A stretch of 64,000 nucleotides of DNA from Rotaria sp. Silwood1 (Eukaryota; Rotifera; Eurotatoria; Philodinida; Philodinidae). Position numbers and translations under genes: made by a program. Each line of letters starts with the position of its first letter. The first letter of the stretch is position 1. The stretch is taken from assembly GCA_905250075.1 (NCBI GenBank), contig CAJNOP010000105.1, positions 124,434 to 188,433 on the forward strand, in the 5' to 3' direction. Shown in pieces: positions 11,168-23,000 of the stretch. The notes under the pieces are model-generated. The model had not been told where the DNA came from, searched no databases, and saw only the letters and a list, made by a program, of their open reading frames with translations.

Positions 11168-11854
11168 AAAGGGTGATCCAAAAGTCTTGGTGCCTCGCAG
11201 AAAAAAATCCCTTTTCTCCCTTATAACAAATGAAGAAAAGCTCAAAATTGGACTGATAGTCAATCATTACCAGATGAGTATTACCCTAAATTTTCACAAC
11301 TATAACTCAAGTTATAGTGAAGATATATAACTTTGAACTAATAGAAAATTTTTTTTCGCATGACGAAATCAAGTAACGGATGCCCATGATGACTTCTCCT
11401 ACTCCTCGTATATTGTATCTTTCTTTTTCAATTTCTAATATCTTTCTTGAAAACACAAAATATACCAGAAGATGCAGCTTGAAGAACTCTACAACATACA
11501 ATGCAAAGCTTATTTTATATATGGTCCTTTAGCGTTCAAAATGGATGAAAATGATGAAAAGAGTAAATAAAAGAAAAAAGAATTCATCGTGTATAAAGAA
11601 TTACTTTTTCGCAACATCCGAATTCGCTCACTTAGAAATGTGTACTAAAGGAGCATATATAAAATAAGCTTTGCATTGTAGGTTGTAGAGCTTTTCAAGC
11701 TGCATCTTCTGGTATATTTTGTGTTTTCAAGAAAGATATTAGAAATTGAAAAGGAAAGATACAATATACGGGAGTCATCATGGATTTCTTCATTTGTTAT
11801 AAGGGAGAAAAGGGATTTTTTCTGCGAGGTACCAAGACTTTTGGATCACCCTTT
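11168..11854. mobile_element. 687-bp foldback element with GGGTGATCC ends
   Basis: AAAGGGTGATCCAAAAGTC at 11168 is the complement of the right end at about 11836-11854, and the arms continue inward. Left 11386-11530 matches right 11645-11790 in inverse. The left arm has an extra roughly 150 bases (about 11240-11385), so the arms are not symmetric. GGGTGATCCAAAAGT-like ends resemble Tc1/mariner termini. A TA duplication is not evident on the right. It shares the subterminal GATGCAGCNTGAARAGCTC motif with 5280-6245. No transposase is encoded. Confidence 0.78.
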
Positions 11855-13350
11855 CGAAAGCAAAAGTTGAGTAAATATTTCGACTCATACAGAAGTTTAC
11901 AATAAAAAGATCAATTGTATCCTCGCGACATTATTCTTTTCAACAGTGTGCTGTCAAAACTTATTTATTGCATTTTTTGCTTTTGTTCCTTTGAATATGA
12001 CGCCGCAAAAGAGTTGATACTCACAACTTACTTTTATTTTTCTTTGGAATTGGTTCCCATGTATTGGAACTATCTAACAGAAAAACTAATATTTTTTCGA
12101 TACACAGATTACGATCTCTAAGAAGAGAAACAAACTGAAAAAGAAATATGAATAAAGATGGAGAGATCAAAACCGTGCTCACCTTTCGTATTGTTTTTTT
12201 TTGAAAAATAATGTAACTCCAACTTTTCTTCCTTTTTATGATAATAATAACATTGAGTCATTTGATTGGGAGAAAGATATTTCTACAAATAAGAGATCGG
12301 TGCTGTATTGTGAATGTCAAAAAAAGAAATGTTCACTAATGATTTATTCGGGATGTAAGCGAATATTATACTAAATTTCTTTGCTTTGCAATTTGTATTT
12401 GAAAAATGATTTCTTGTTTTATTCGAATTTCTTCTATTTCCTGGATTCATCTTTTCATCAGAGATATTTCACGTTTGCTACTAACTGTGTAAGGAAGATA
12501 TCTTAATTGAGCATTTTAGAAAACAATCTTGATCATTTTGGCCTAATCACTGATAGAGAATTTTGTTTTTCATTGCCTATTGTTAGACATCGGTCAATTG
12601 TTGAATATGGCTGAGGGTAGCTTGAAGTTGTTGATGGATTTGTTTATCTTATCCCTATTCTGCTCACATGAACACTCTCACACTCACAGACCACATTATG
12701 CATTCTTTCAGCTAAAAATACTAGTGCTTAAAATGGTTTACAATCGACAGACAAATATGAATCAAATTTTGAAAGAGATTTAACTGAAGGGTTCAATGAC
12801 CTTTCTACGAAGTATTATTTAAACAATTAATTGAAAGTTAACAAACAATTATCGATCAAGAACGATATTTGTTTCTTAGATTCTTAAAGAGCAAAATATT
12901 CAATTTTTAAGTGAGTGTCGAAAATCTAAAGATTTTCTTTACGACCAGTACGTCGACTGTAGAAAAATTCTTCGAGAAACTGATTCATCTAGAATATTGA
13001 ATCTAAAATGTGTATTGTGTACACGAATAGAACAACGTTGAATTCGCAAATTTCGATAAAGAGCCTTTCTATTGCTAATATTATCAATGTTTTCTTTCAG
13101 AGGTTTTCTATTAAAACTAACCAGCATAGAAAAGGCAATCTTTCTAAAACTTTCATAAGAGACAATAGGTAGTATTTGTACATCGATTGACTAAGCATCG
13201 GACAAATATGACTTTATATCTATCAAAAGTACAAGTAAAAAAGAGAATGAAACAGATTTATTTTTCCTTTTTTTTTATTATTTCATTTCAGTTAAGTGCA
13301 GCAGAACATATTATTGCACTAATGTATATTATCGGATGCCTGAATTTTAT
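11855..13350. other. Intergenic, nothing recognised
   Basis: AT-rich with short open frames. A weak C-rich telomere-like tract (ACACTCTCACACTCACAG) lies at about 12672-12689. No supported gene. Confidence 0.45.
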
Positions 13351-13393
13351 GGTGTGGGTGTGGGTGTCTAATGAATAATGTACCGACATCCCA
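13351..13393. repeat. Telomere-like G tract (13351-13367) with a weak C partner
   Basis: GGTGTGGGTGTGGGTGT is a clean two-and-a-half-unit TGTGGG run. The only C-rich partner is GACATCCCA at 13385-13393, so hairpin potential is poor. Confidence 0.65.
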
Positions 13394-14554
13394 AATTATT
13401 CAAACGACGAAATAGAACTTGTCAGGGATTTATATGTCGACATCTGTAATGCACTTTGAAATACATATTTTGATACTGATTTAATAATTCATTGAGCTTA
13501 ATTGAGTATTTAGATAGCTAAACTGTATAAAAAGAGTATAATTTTGTAAAATATGAGAATTTCTAGGTCAACACTACAATCGAATTCTGCATAGTTTTGA
13601 AAGAATTAGTTTTCGAATCCATTTGATCAAAATTTTCATCTCTGACCATTGCAGCATTAGTAACACTTATTACAAGTAGCCTTCTTCATGATCACACATG
13701 TCTTTTTACTTTTAATGGTACATCATCAATATTTCTGAGGTTTGTTTTTCGTTATACACAGTACTGCTTGTTCTCTTTGACACAAATATTTTTTTTCTTA
13801 TGACATCACCCCGTCATGCTTAAACCATTTATATATAAAGACCTTCCATTTTTAATGATTGATCCACCATTATTTATCAATGTTAATTGAATACCACAAT
13901 TACCTGTCCCTAATTTCTATCAACAATAAACTATCTTCAAATGTGATCGATAGAAGAAAAAACGATTATTTTTAATACAGCATTAATTCTTGATTATCCA
14001 GACTTTTGATATTTTTCCAAAAGGTAGTTTTTCTTGGTTTAGTTTTGACGTAGATGATTAAAAATAAAAAAGAAATCAAATACGTTGGCAGTGTCAGGGA
14101 TCTTGATCCAGCACCATGGTTTATCAATGTTTCCACGTTAATAAAGATACCAACACATTCCTAATTAAATTTCGGAAAGAGAATTATTCAAGAATTAAGA
14201 TAGACTCAAATCAAATTTTGAGTCCACTAAAAATTAAAATAGACTGCATTATACACACACACTGAAGGACGAGATTCATCATTGGGAAATACATATTTAA
14301 ATGAACAGACAAAATAGATTTTCATATTGTTCAGTACTTGAATTTCACTCATGACATTGATGAACACAAAAACTTTAGCACTGATAATATCTTTATTTTT
14401 TCTTGACAGTATATTTTTATTTATTCATACGGATTTCGCATTAGTATTAAAATTAACCTCAACATATTGGAGTGTATACGGAGTATGGTTGTGACTTTGG
14501 TTTTGGCTGGAAGTGCTGTGCATTTGCGTGATTATGTAGATGTAGCTCTATATA
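13394..14554. other. Intergenic, nothing recognised
   Basis: AT-rich, no supported gene. A degenerate GT-rich run near 14480-14530 leads into the next telomere-like tract. Confidence 0.45.
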
Positions 14555-14605
14555 TGTGGGTGTGGGTGTAGGTGGGTATTCCTCAAAGACACCCACACAC
14601 ACTCA
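14555..14605. repeat. Telomere-like hairpin (G tract 14555-14577, C tract 14589-14605)
   Basis: GTGGGTGTGGGTGTAGGTGG is followed after about 11 bases by ACACCCACACACACTCA. Arms are complementary for about a dozen bases. Polarity is G-rich then C-rich. Confidence 0.8.
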
Positions 14606-16004
14606 ATCAAAAAGTATATAATTCGCAAGAGATACAAGCAACCCATTCTTCTAGATACAAATAGAAATCTCATTAATCAAATAGATATTAGTTATCGAAA
14701 AATTCAACCTTGAAAGGATTCCTAAACTATTAGGTTAAAATAACGTTTTTTTTTTAATTATTTTTACAAATTTATCAAACTTGTAGACAAGATATAAATA
14801 ATTATATAAAAACTATATATGTTTTGATACAGTATATAATTGATATTCTATGCAACTATGTGAAAATAAGAAGCCTTCGATGTTCTTTATGTAAATGGTG
14901 ATCTAAACAAAGATATCAAAACAATTTAATCAATCTGTATAACTTCTTAATTTGCATAGTCTGAGAGAAATATTAATGTGTATTCATATTCATCACACTG
15001 AAGAAGAAGATCGTTTTATTTGTATGCGAGATGCTGAAAAACAAAGGTTGCTTATATTAATTTGTACCACCATTATGTTTGTTTTTTTCTTAAATACATT
15101 CAATTCTATACCTTGGATTTTTCTCCGCTTTTTCCAATTATATACTCGTCATGACCTAAAATGCTTATAGATGTCGAAAAGGAAAATACAACGCCTTCAA
15201 TAACTCTAAGAAAAGCCGATGCTCAACTAAATCAACAATAGATGCTGAATAACACGACTAGCACTATCGAAAAAGAAAAACAGAAAATATAACGATTATT
15301 GTCATCCATCGCAAGTAAATCAGAAACAGGTTTAAACAATGAGAAAAAAGCATACTCATGATTCTATTCATAATATTCTTTTCTACTGATTATCGTAGGT
15401 AAATAATTCAGACCTCTGATAATGACTAAAATCGACAAGACGCATAAGATAAAACAGTTCTTGTTTTTATTAAGAGATTTGTAAACAATTGAATATAATA
15501 TAAATGAAATATGAATCAATTTAATCGAATCTACTGTTTAGATTTAAAATTTTATAGCAAATTCTAATTATTTTCACGATTCATTGTGTTGAACAATCGA
15601 GAAACGCACAATTCAATACAAACGATGATCATAAAAAAATTGCATTTATGAATTAATTTTTTCAAAAACTCTTCAGTAATAGAAATATTTTAATCTTCTT
15701 CTTCGTCGTTTTCAAAAATAAAAAATCGTTCAATCATCTAATTAATGTAAAAGAACATAGTATGTTATTCTTTTCGATGCTAACATCTATTGTTATATAT
15801 TTTTACATAATATAGAAAGGCTTTTATATGTCAATCTTTAAATAAATCATAAGACGAATTTCAAATTTTAATGCAAGAAATTTATTATTGTAATTATTAA
15901 AGTTGTAGAAGATTCTTAAAAAAAATGCTATAATAACAGATTTTGTAATTAGTACATTTCTTTAAAACTCATCACATGAGAGACCAATGATCTCCTACAT
16001 CTAC
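14606..16004. other. Intergenic and 3' flank of the Gly-rich gene
   Basis: AT-rich. A 72-codon frame at 14952-15170 starts with TTG and is not convincing. On the minus strand an AATAAA lies at about 15880-15885, roughly 120 bases beyond the stop of the next gene, and is a plausible poly(A) signal for it. Confidence 0.45.
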
Positions 16005-16307
16005 TCAACGAGGACCATATCCATATGGTGAACCGAAGACACGTCCATAACCTCCAAAAGCATCAAAACCACCATAGCCTGTAGCAGCAGAACCATCATA
16101 ACGTGGAGTAGCGGCACTAAAGTAGTTTGGAGTATTGAAATTACTGTAATTTGGAACTCCGAAGCCCCAAGGAGAAGCTCCTGTACCACCGAGACTTCCA
16201 CCATAATTTCCGAAACCGGCTTGATTTCCTGAAATTTATTATTTAATAAATAATTTTATATAAACGTTTATATGGTACTTACCCAATTGTTGATATCCAC
16301 CAAACAT
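16005..16307 (-). CDS. Small Gly/Tyr-rich protein, 82 aa, two exons
   Basis: Exon 1 is 16283-16307 (ATG plus eight codons and one base). Exon 2 is 16005-16228. The 54-base intron has a GTAAGT donor and a TTTCAG acceptor, and both exons join in phase 1. The spliced product of 82 residues starts MFGGYQQLGN and is built of Gly, Tyr, Phe, Asn and Ser in short GYG, GFG and NYG motifs, ending in SPYGYGPR with a TGA stop. There is no cysteine and no signal peptide. The composition resembles low-complexity, phase-separating or structural Gly-rich proteins, but I cannot assign a function. Support comes from the strong splice sites, frame continuity across the intron and sustained composition bias. The alternative is a chance frame, which I consider unlikely. 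Confidence 0.7.
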
Positions 16308-17059
16308 TGTTAATACTTGTATCTTATAGAGAATAGAAATAAATATGAAAAAAAGGAGTATGTGCATTTGAAACAACGCATCCATGCGTATTTATATGAT
16401 CATCAAACTGTTCTCTTCTATTATCTCTATTACAAATCGATCTTTACGTAAGAATCAAAAATGCATTGTTGCAAGTCATATGTGACTGAGATATTCGTAT
16501 CTATATATGAAACAACCTTCTAAAAAATAGCGTGTTAGATAAAACACACCCATCGCTCATGCTGAACTTACCAGTTGGTAGCGAAAGATGAATTGCTATT
16601 TAATGAGATACGGTGCATATTCAAGTATACTGCATACAAAAATTATTACGCAATAGTATTTTTATACGCATACAATAAAAAATTTACAATCACCTATATA
16701 GTTCAGATGGAGAAGTAGATTGACTATTTACACATGAGTGAATAATGCATGCATATTGATCAGAGTATGCATGAAATGAGACAAAAGATGTAAGAAACCC
16801 AGTCAAAAGAAATACAATGACAATAGTTATCTATTCCAGAGTGAAACAATTTTCTTGCAAAATTCTTTTATGCATCGATATTTGTCTACACAAGATGATC
16901 AATAAAATCTAGTTAGACTATTTTGTGCTTGGAAAGCACAAGATCAAATTAGGTTCGATATTTTTTTTTCTATATTTTTATATTCACTTTTTTAAATCAA
17001 ATTAATGTTTAGTATAAATATGTGAGAAGAGAGAAAATCTATCAAGAATAGCCCAGGTG
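16308..17059. other. Upstream flank of the Gly-rich gene
   Basis: AT-rich, no open frame of note. It presumably contains the minus-strand promoter, but no element is identifiable. Confidence 0.4.
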
Positions 17060-17300
17060 AAAAGTTTTATGAAAATCGTATAAGATGTTATTGACAATTG
17101 GATATCGTAAGATTCATACTATATGATATTATAGAATCGTATAAAAGCTTTACTGTAAGATTTATCACGTTTCTAACACTAAGATGCTAAAGTGAATCTT
17201 ACATGATTCTTACTATAAGATTCTTAAAAAGTTTGATGATTGATATCTTGTAAGATGGTATATAATCTTATGTGATTATAATTTTTATAATCTTATCTTT
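17060..17300. repeat. Degenerate AAGATT/AATCTT-rich palindromic stretch
   Basis: TAAGATT, GATTCTTA and ATCTTA-type words recur on both strands about every 20-30 bases (for example near 17077, 17107, 17155, 17200, 17215 and 17255). The region can form many small hairpins. No protein or terminal repeat is visible. Confidence 0.45.
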
Positions 17301-17389
17301 TCTTTTACGAACAGTTTTTATAGCGATTGTTTTTTGCAATGAAATAAATGTTTGGGTGGTTGCATATTAATGTAGAACAAAATTAACAA

Positions 17390-18313
17390 CATGATAAAGA
17401 ATAAGTATCATTTAACTAAATAAATAACTAATTTTTTATTTAGATAAATCTCAAGAACGTTGTCAATCGGTACGTATGAATTTATCGAAAAATTATTTTT
17501 CTCTCTCGATTACATTCAACAATTTGATGAAGGGTAAGTATAACGGTTTTATGACCGTTACGTTTCATTTCGTGTAACTCTATCCCTTTCTCTATATGTA
17601 TTGTGTTCATGTGTTGACCTTGTCACTATCTCTCATTCTTTCTATCGTGTGACCGTTTGATTCTTTATTCTTATTCACTCAACCGCGCTCTCTCTTTCTA
17701 CTGTAGAAGGCGATGTAAACGAAAGAAGAGCACGATTAGAGATGTGCAGATGACATAATACACCATCATACTGACGGACATAGATGCATACTCTCTCAGT
17801 TCGTCAAAGTAAGTGCTAGTCGAGGCTGAGAGGGAACAACCGTATACGACACAAAACGTAAAAAACCACCTTTGTCTATGACTATCGTAAACCATAAACG
17901 TACGATCGAACCTAGTCGTACGTTTAAAAATGAGGTGAATTGTACTTATCGAGGTCATAGGTTCCTTCATTTTGAATTCAGCAACAAACGCAATGTTAAG
18001 CATTTTTTCCAATGACTAATTTAATGTATCTGATTTAGATTACATCAAATAAAAGATTAAACAGTAAGTATTTATTTTAAAATAGATAATTTATTTTTAT
18101 TTAGACAAAACAGAATAATATAACAAAATATAAGTGTTTATTTATTTTTAAATGAATGATTTTTCGTATTTAGATATGATCAGACAATATATTAATATTT
18201 ATTTATTTTCATAGAACTATTTTTTATTTAAAGCAAATCGAACGAAATATTGAAATATATGTGTTCGTTTTAAATAAATCATTTTTTCATTTAGATAAAA
18301 TCACATTATATAC
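17390..18313. repeat. About 65-bp tandem repeat interrupted by a 580-bp insert
   Basis: Degenerate copies of an AT-rich unit containing TTTTTTATTTAGATAAA lie at 17390-17455 and in four consecutive copies at about 18064-18313. The intervening 17456-18035 is of a different character: less AT-rich, with pyrimidine runs and a 104-codon minus-strand frame (17698-18012). That frame encodes a hydrophobic segment but no family I recognise. The layout suggests an insertion into a tandem array, or a unique region flanked by shared repeats. Confidence 0.55.
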
Positions 18314-18383
18314 TAAAAGTAAAGGGAAACAATCGTGGAAAATGTTTGCTCAAATAAAAAAAGATTTCGAGTGTTTAATTGCG

Positions 18384-18444
18384 TATGGGTGTGGGTGTGG
18401 GTGTGGAGAATACACACTTGAACTAATACACGCACCCAAACCCA
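18384..18444. repeat. Telomere-like hairpin (G tract 18384-18406, C tracts to 18444)
   Basis: ATGGGTGTGGGTGTGGGTG is a near-perfect TGTGGG run. It is followed by ACACAC and then CACGCACCCAAACCCA. Polarity is G-rich then C-rich, with a roughly 20-base interruption in the C arm. Confidence 0.78.
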
Positions 18445-18655
18445 TTTCGATAAATAAAAAGGCTATCTAGCTAAGAAAACAAACACACATTTATGTCTAA
18501 ATCGATCTTATTCAGTCAGTACGATTTATTCGTTAAAAGACCACCTGATAAATACAGTTAAAGTTTTGCTATATTAATGCTAGATTTTTTTCTTTTAATA
18601 ATATAAATATACATATGTATCAATGTTGTACATAATAGAACTCGTTAAAAGAAAG

Positions 18656-18875
18656 TACCCATAAAAACGCGTGAAATTGGAGTTACTAGCGGATAGAAAC
18701 GCCTAAATCTGAAAAAAATCTACACATTTTAAACGCTCAAGTGTTGTAACGCATTGAAACGCGTTCAACAAATCGTAAAAACTGCATATTTACGATGGGT
18801 TATCATTAAAACGGCGTTTTAACAAAATTTTAAGGTGCTTTAACGCGTTTTATATAGAGGCTTATCTGACTGGGT
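18656..18875. repeat. AACGCGTT-rich element with inverted TACCCA ends
   Basis: TACCCATAAAAACGCGTG at 18656 and CGCGTTTTATA to CTGGGTA near 18875 form inverted ends. AAACGC and GCGTTT words repeat inside on both strands. About 220 bases, non-coding. Confidence 0.45.
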
Positions 18876-18959
18876 ATCGATCAAGGTGAAATATGTTATT
18901 AAGAATAATGATATGAAAGAATTAACATTGAATATATTCATCGCGTTGTGTTAGGTATT

Positions 18960-19410
18960 TACAGTAGAGCCCTGGCATTCGACCCGATCCACCGACGAGT
19001 TCGAGTTCAACTCGATCGGATTGCATCGGGTGCGACTTTGATTTCGAAATATATCGGGTTTTTGTCGGGTTACATTTTTCGTAACGATGCTTCTGGTTTC
19101 TATTTTTTGTTTCTATGCTATATAGAATTATATACAAAGAATAATGAAAAACATAAATCCATTGGTTACTCAGATTGGACTGTAATAATATACTCGATTA
19201 TGATATCTATTTTTCGTATGAATTTAAGTTTTCATGTGTCTTTGTTATCTTAATGAAGTTTCTGCTTTTTATATGTTAAACATTGAAATAAAATAGTTCA
19301 TCTTATGACAAACAACGAATGTAATTTGTCGGGTCGAGTCGGATTCGGGTTGAAACATCGTCGGGTCGGGTTTGACACGAATTCAAATAAAATTGTTGGG
19401 TCAGGTACGG
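18960..19410. repeat. TCGGGT/ACCCGA-rich segment
   Basis: Clusters of TCGGGT and its complement lie at about 18975-19070 and 19325-19405, separated by AT-rich sequence. Part of it is open in both strands, which is a by-product of base composition. It looks like a low-complexity inverted element; clear ends were not found. Confidence 0.4.
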
Positions 19411-20079
19411 ATTCGAAAAGTCAATTAATAATAAATAACTGTGAGCATAATAAGAAGCCAAACTAACTCTGGGAACAATTTTTACTAGACGGACGATCCA
19501 AAGGCTCGATCGTTTTATAGGACAAATCATGGGTGGACTGGATTGAAGTTTGATAACTCATGTGCCAACGTTGATAGGCCCAGTCCAGCCCATTTGAAGT
19601 TGTGACAAGTATCATAAAAATCCATAGGTATTTAGGAAAGAAACGGAACTGACAACATTGATTTTATCAATTGAAGAAACGTTAGAAACTTGCCAAAGCT
19701 TTTACTTGGCTAGAAAAATATTTAGATAGGACAGATTCAGTGTTTCTTGATCGGTTACAGCTCTGTTTTACTATTCGTATACGATCGTTGTAATGAATGT
19801 CTTGGATCAGTCGGTTGCAGGTATTGCTTCTTTAGACAATAAATGAATTTGAAAAAATGCCAGACAAATCGTTTCCACAAGAGTTTTAATCTAATCATTA
19901 AAAATAAAAGAGTGACATTAAAATACAATATCAAATAGGATTTTCATTTGGGAAAATGTAACAAGAAAATAAGAAAGTAGAATATATAATGAAAACGATA
20001 CAGACAACAATATATTGTTTAAACTTGTGCTATACTCATATGAAATTTGTTTCACAATTTTTTCAACAAAATCAATCAT
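19411..20079. other. Intergenic, nothing recognised
   Basis: 3' flank of the receptor gene. A small inverted pair, GGACTGGATT and GGCCCAGTCCAGCCC, occurs near 19536-19590. No gene. Confidence 0.4.
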
Positions 20080-23000
20080 TTATCTTGATGAAATAATCTT
20101 CAAACGTCGTTGTATATTAGTTCGATATCGAGCAATACTCTTATGAAATTGTTCTTTATAAAAATTTGATGGTAATATATATATAACAAAAGTAAGCATA
20201 GATGGAATAAATGAAATAAAATATCCTATAAGAAACAACCATGAATCACTTGCTGATTTCATACATTTTGATACAAAATGTATTATTAGACGTGGTAATG
20301 CAAGAATAACTAATACAACTGGAGCAATAAATAAACTTTTATGTTGATGAAGTTGTTCTCGTAAAAGTTGGTTGTAAGTTCGATGAGTTTGAAAATTTGA
20401 TTGTTGATGAGATTTCTTTGTTATCAGAATAATAGCTGATATTAAATTGATCACAAATGGAGCAAAAAAATGAAAAGTATGCATTATAGAATTAAATACT
20501 TGTAAACTAGTTGAATAAGTAATAATACACCATATTCTCATTTCACTATCATTTTCTTCATCAATTAAACGTCGATAATAAGGATCGTAAACTGACGTAC
20601 TTATGATAAAAATAATAAGAGCAACAATGATTATTTTAGCTGCTTGTTTACTTTTTTTCTTTTGAAAACTAGTACCTTTTATTATTGTAAATGCTCGTTC
20701 AATGGCTACACAAGCATTTAACCATTGATTCATATTAAGACATAATTGTAGAAGAAAATCAAGAGAAATACATTGAATATGTAAGAATGTTCGATTTGAT
20801 ATGAATGCCATCTGTGAAAGAATAAGTATCCAAAACTTTAATCCGAATAAAATCATTGTAAGTATAGTTGTTATTGATGAACCTAATAAATATATACCAC
20901 AACCAACTTCAAGTATAATTTTATTTTTAAATGTTATCATAGCAAGAATACTATTAATAAAACCAGCTACATTAAAGATAATATTCAATACTAAACTTAT
21001 TTTTACAATAGTTGATTGATGTATGATACTAACATTTGGTATAATATGATAACCTAAAATAGCATCAAGTGATAAACCAAATCCACGTGTACTAAATTGA
21101 CATTGTGTCCCATAAAAACATGAGGAACAAACACACATTGATTTTTTTGGACAATATGGAGTATCTTGAAAACATTTTCCTCCATTTTGACAAACACTTT
21201 GACCTAAACAATCAAATGTCATATTATGATCAAATTCAAAACAATTAGCAAGACGTTGTTTATAATAATCATAACATAAACAAAGATGAATATCATCATA
21301 AAAACAAGAAAGATTTAATGTTGATATTTGACATGGTAAATAATAATATTTTATACGACGAATAAGATCTAATTTAACAATACTTTCATTAAATATTTCA
21401 CTTATATGTTGACAACGATCTGATGGATTTATCATTTTGTTAATTATTATTGATCGATTATAAACATTTTGAACAATAGTTAAATAATAATTTTTTTCAA
21501 AAAGCTCAATAAAAACAATATGAAATGGTCTTGACCAAAGAATTGTAATAAAATCTTCTATAACAGGAATTCTTTGAAATGTAGTCGATCTTATTGGTCT
21601 ATTATTATTGATAACTTCAATAAAATGAATAAATATTGACTGTGATAAAATAATATTTTTTTCAAATGATAAAATTATTTTATTATCATCTATTTCACAT
21701 CGATCTCCAGTATAACCTTTTCGACAAATACATATAAATTTTTTATTCGATATCATATATTCATCAGTAGGAATACATTGACCACCATTTTGACATGTTA
21801 AATTTTCATTATTTTGACAAATCGTATTGTTAAGAAGACATCGAGAACCAAATTTATTAATAGGACAAATACATATTGATTGATTATTAGGAGAAACACC
21901 AATATATAATGAATCAGATGAACACTTTGAAGAATGTTCAATTGTACAATAACGTCCAGACCATCCTTCATTACATTGACAAAATATTTTATTTTGTTTA
22001 TTATTCAAATATTTAATACATTTACCATTAATACATGGATTATTTGAACAACTTTCAATATTAATATTATCACTAGGAATATCAATTATTAATGATAAAC
22101 GATGAACAGGTAAAAATGAAAATTTAATTGGAAAAAATAAACTTCCTCGATAATTTAATGAAATTTTTTCATAAATATTAAATTGTATTCCATAATTTTT
22201 TGTTTGATTTTTTGGTCTATTTGAATAAATTAAATAAATATTAAATTTAATTTTACAATCTCTAATTGATAAATAAGTAAATTGTTCATATGAATGAATT
22301 ATTTGTTCATTATTATCATCAATTAATAAAATAACAATTGCAAATGGTATTTGCCATGAATTAGATAATGCTCGAAATTTAATTGATAAACTTATTCGTT
22401 GATTTTGATATTGACATTTGTCACCATAATAACTAGGTGGACAGAGACATGTATTTTTGGTTATATTATTTTTATTATTTAACCAAACACGTAAATCAAT
22501 ACCACGATGACAACGAGGTTGATATTGATCAGACTTTTTAAGAAGAGGTAAACTTGAAGATATTTCATTTGCACTATTTTTTGTTAGATCTTTAACCGAA
22601 TTGTTCATTCCATCAAGTGTAAAGTATACAACTGGTTCTTTTTTAAAACTATCCATTTGTTTGCATAAAAACTTCTCGACATCTGAACCGAATGATAAGT
22701 CCAGCGACCAACAATATATAAAAAGTGTTCGATTTCTTATACAAAATTGTTCATCATCTCCATAATAACAATTATTAATATTATTACATAGATATTGCGC
22801 AACGATACATGGTTCCGAGCTTTGATTCATGCAATAAAAATTATAGTCATAAGTTATTCGGTACTTTGTGCGACATAATTTTGGTTCATCCATAGCGCCA
22901 AGACAATCAACTTTGCCATCATTTGCTTTGTTAATAGGTAAATAAATAAATTGATTTGTATAAGGTGAAACACATTTGTGATGATCTGAAGAATAATTTA

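Noticed and set aside
17698-18012. 104-codon minus-strand frame with a hydrophobic segment
   Set aside because: Unrecognised and lying in a possible insertion; kept as a note in the repeat entry, not as a gene.
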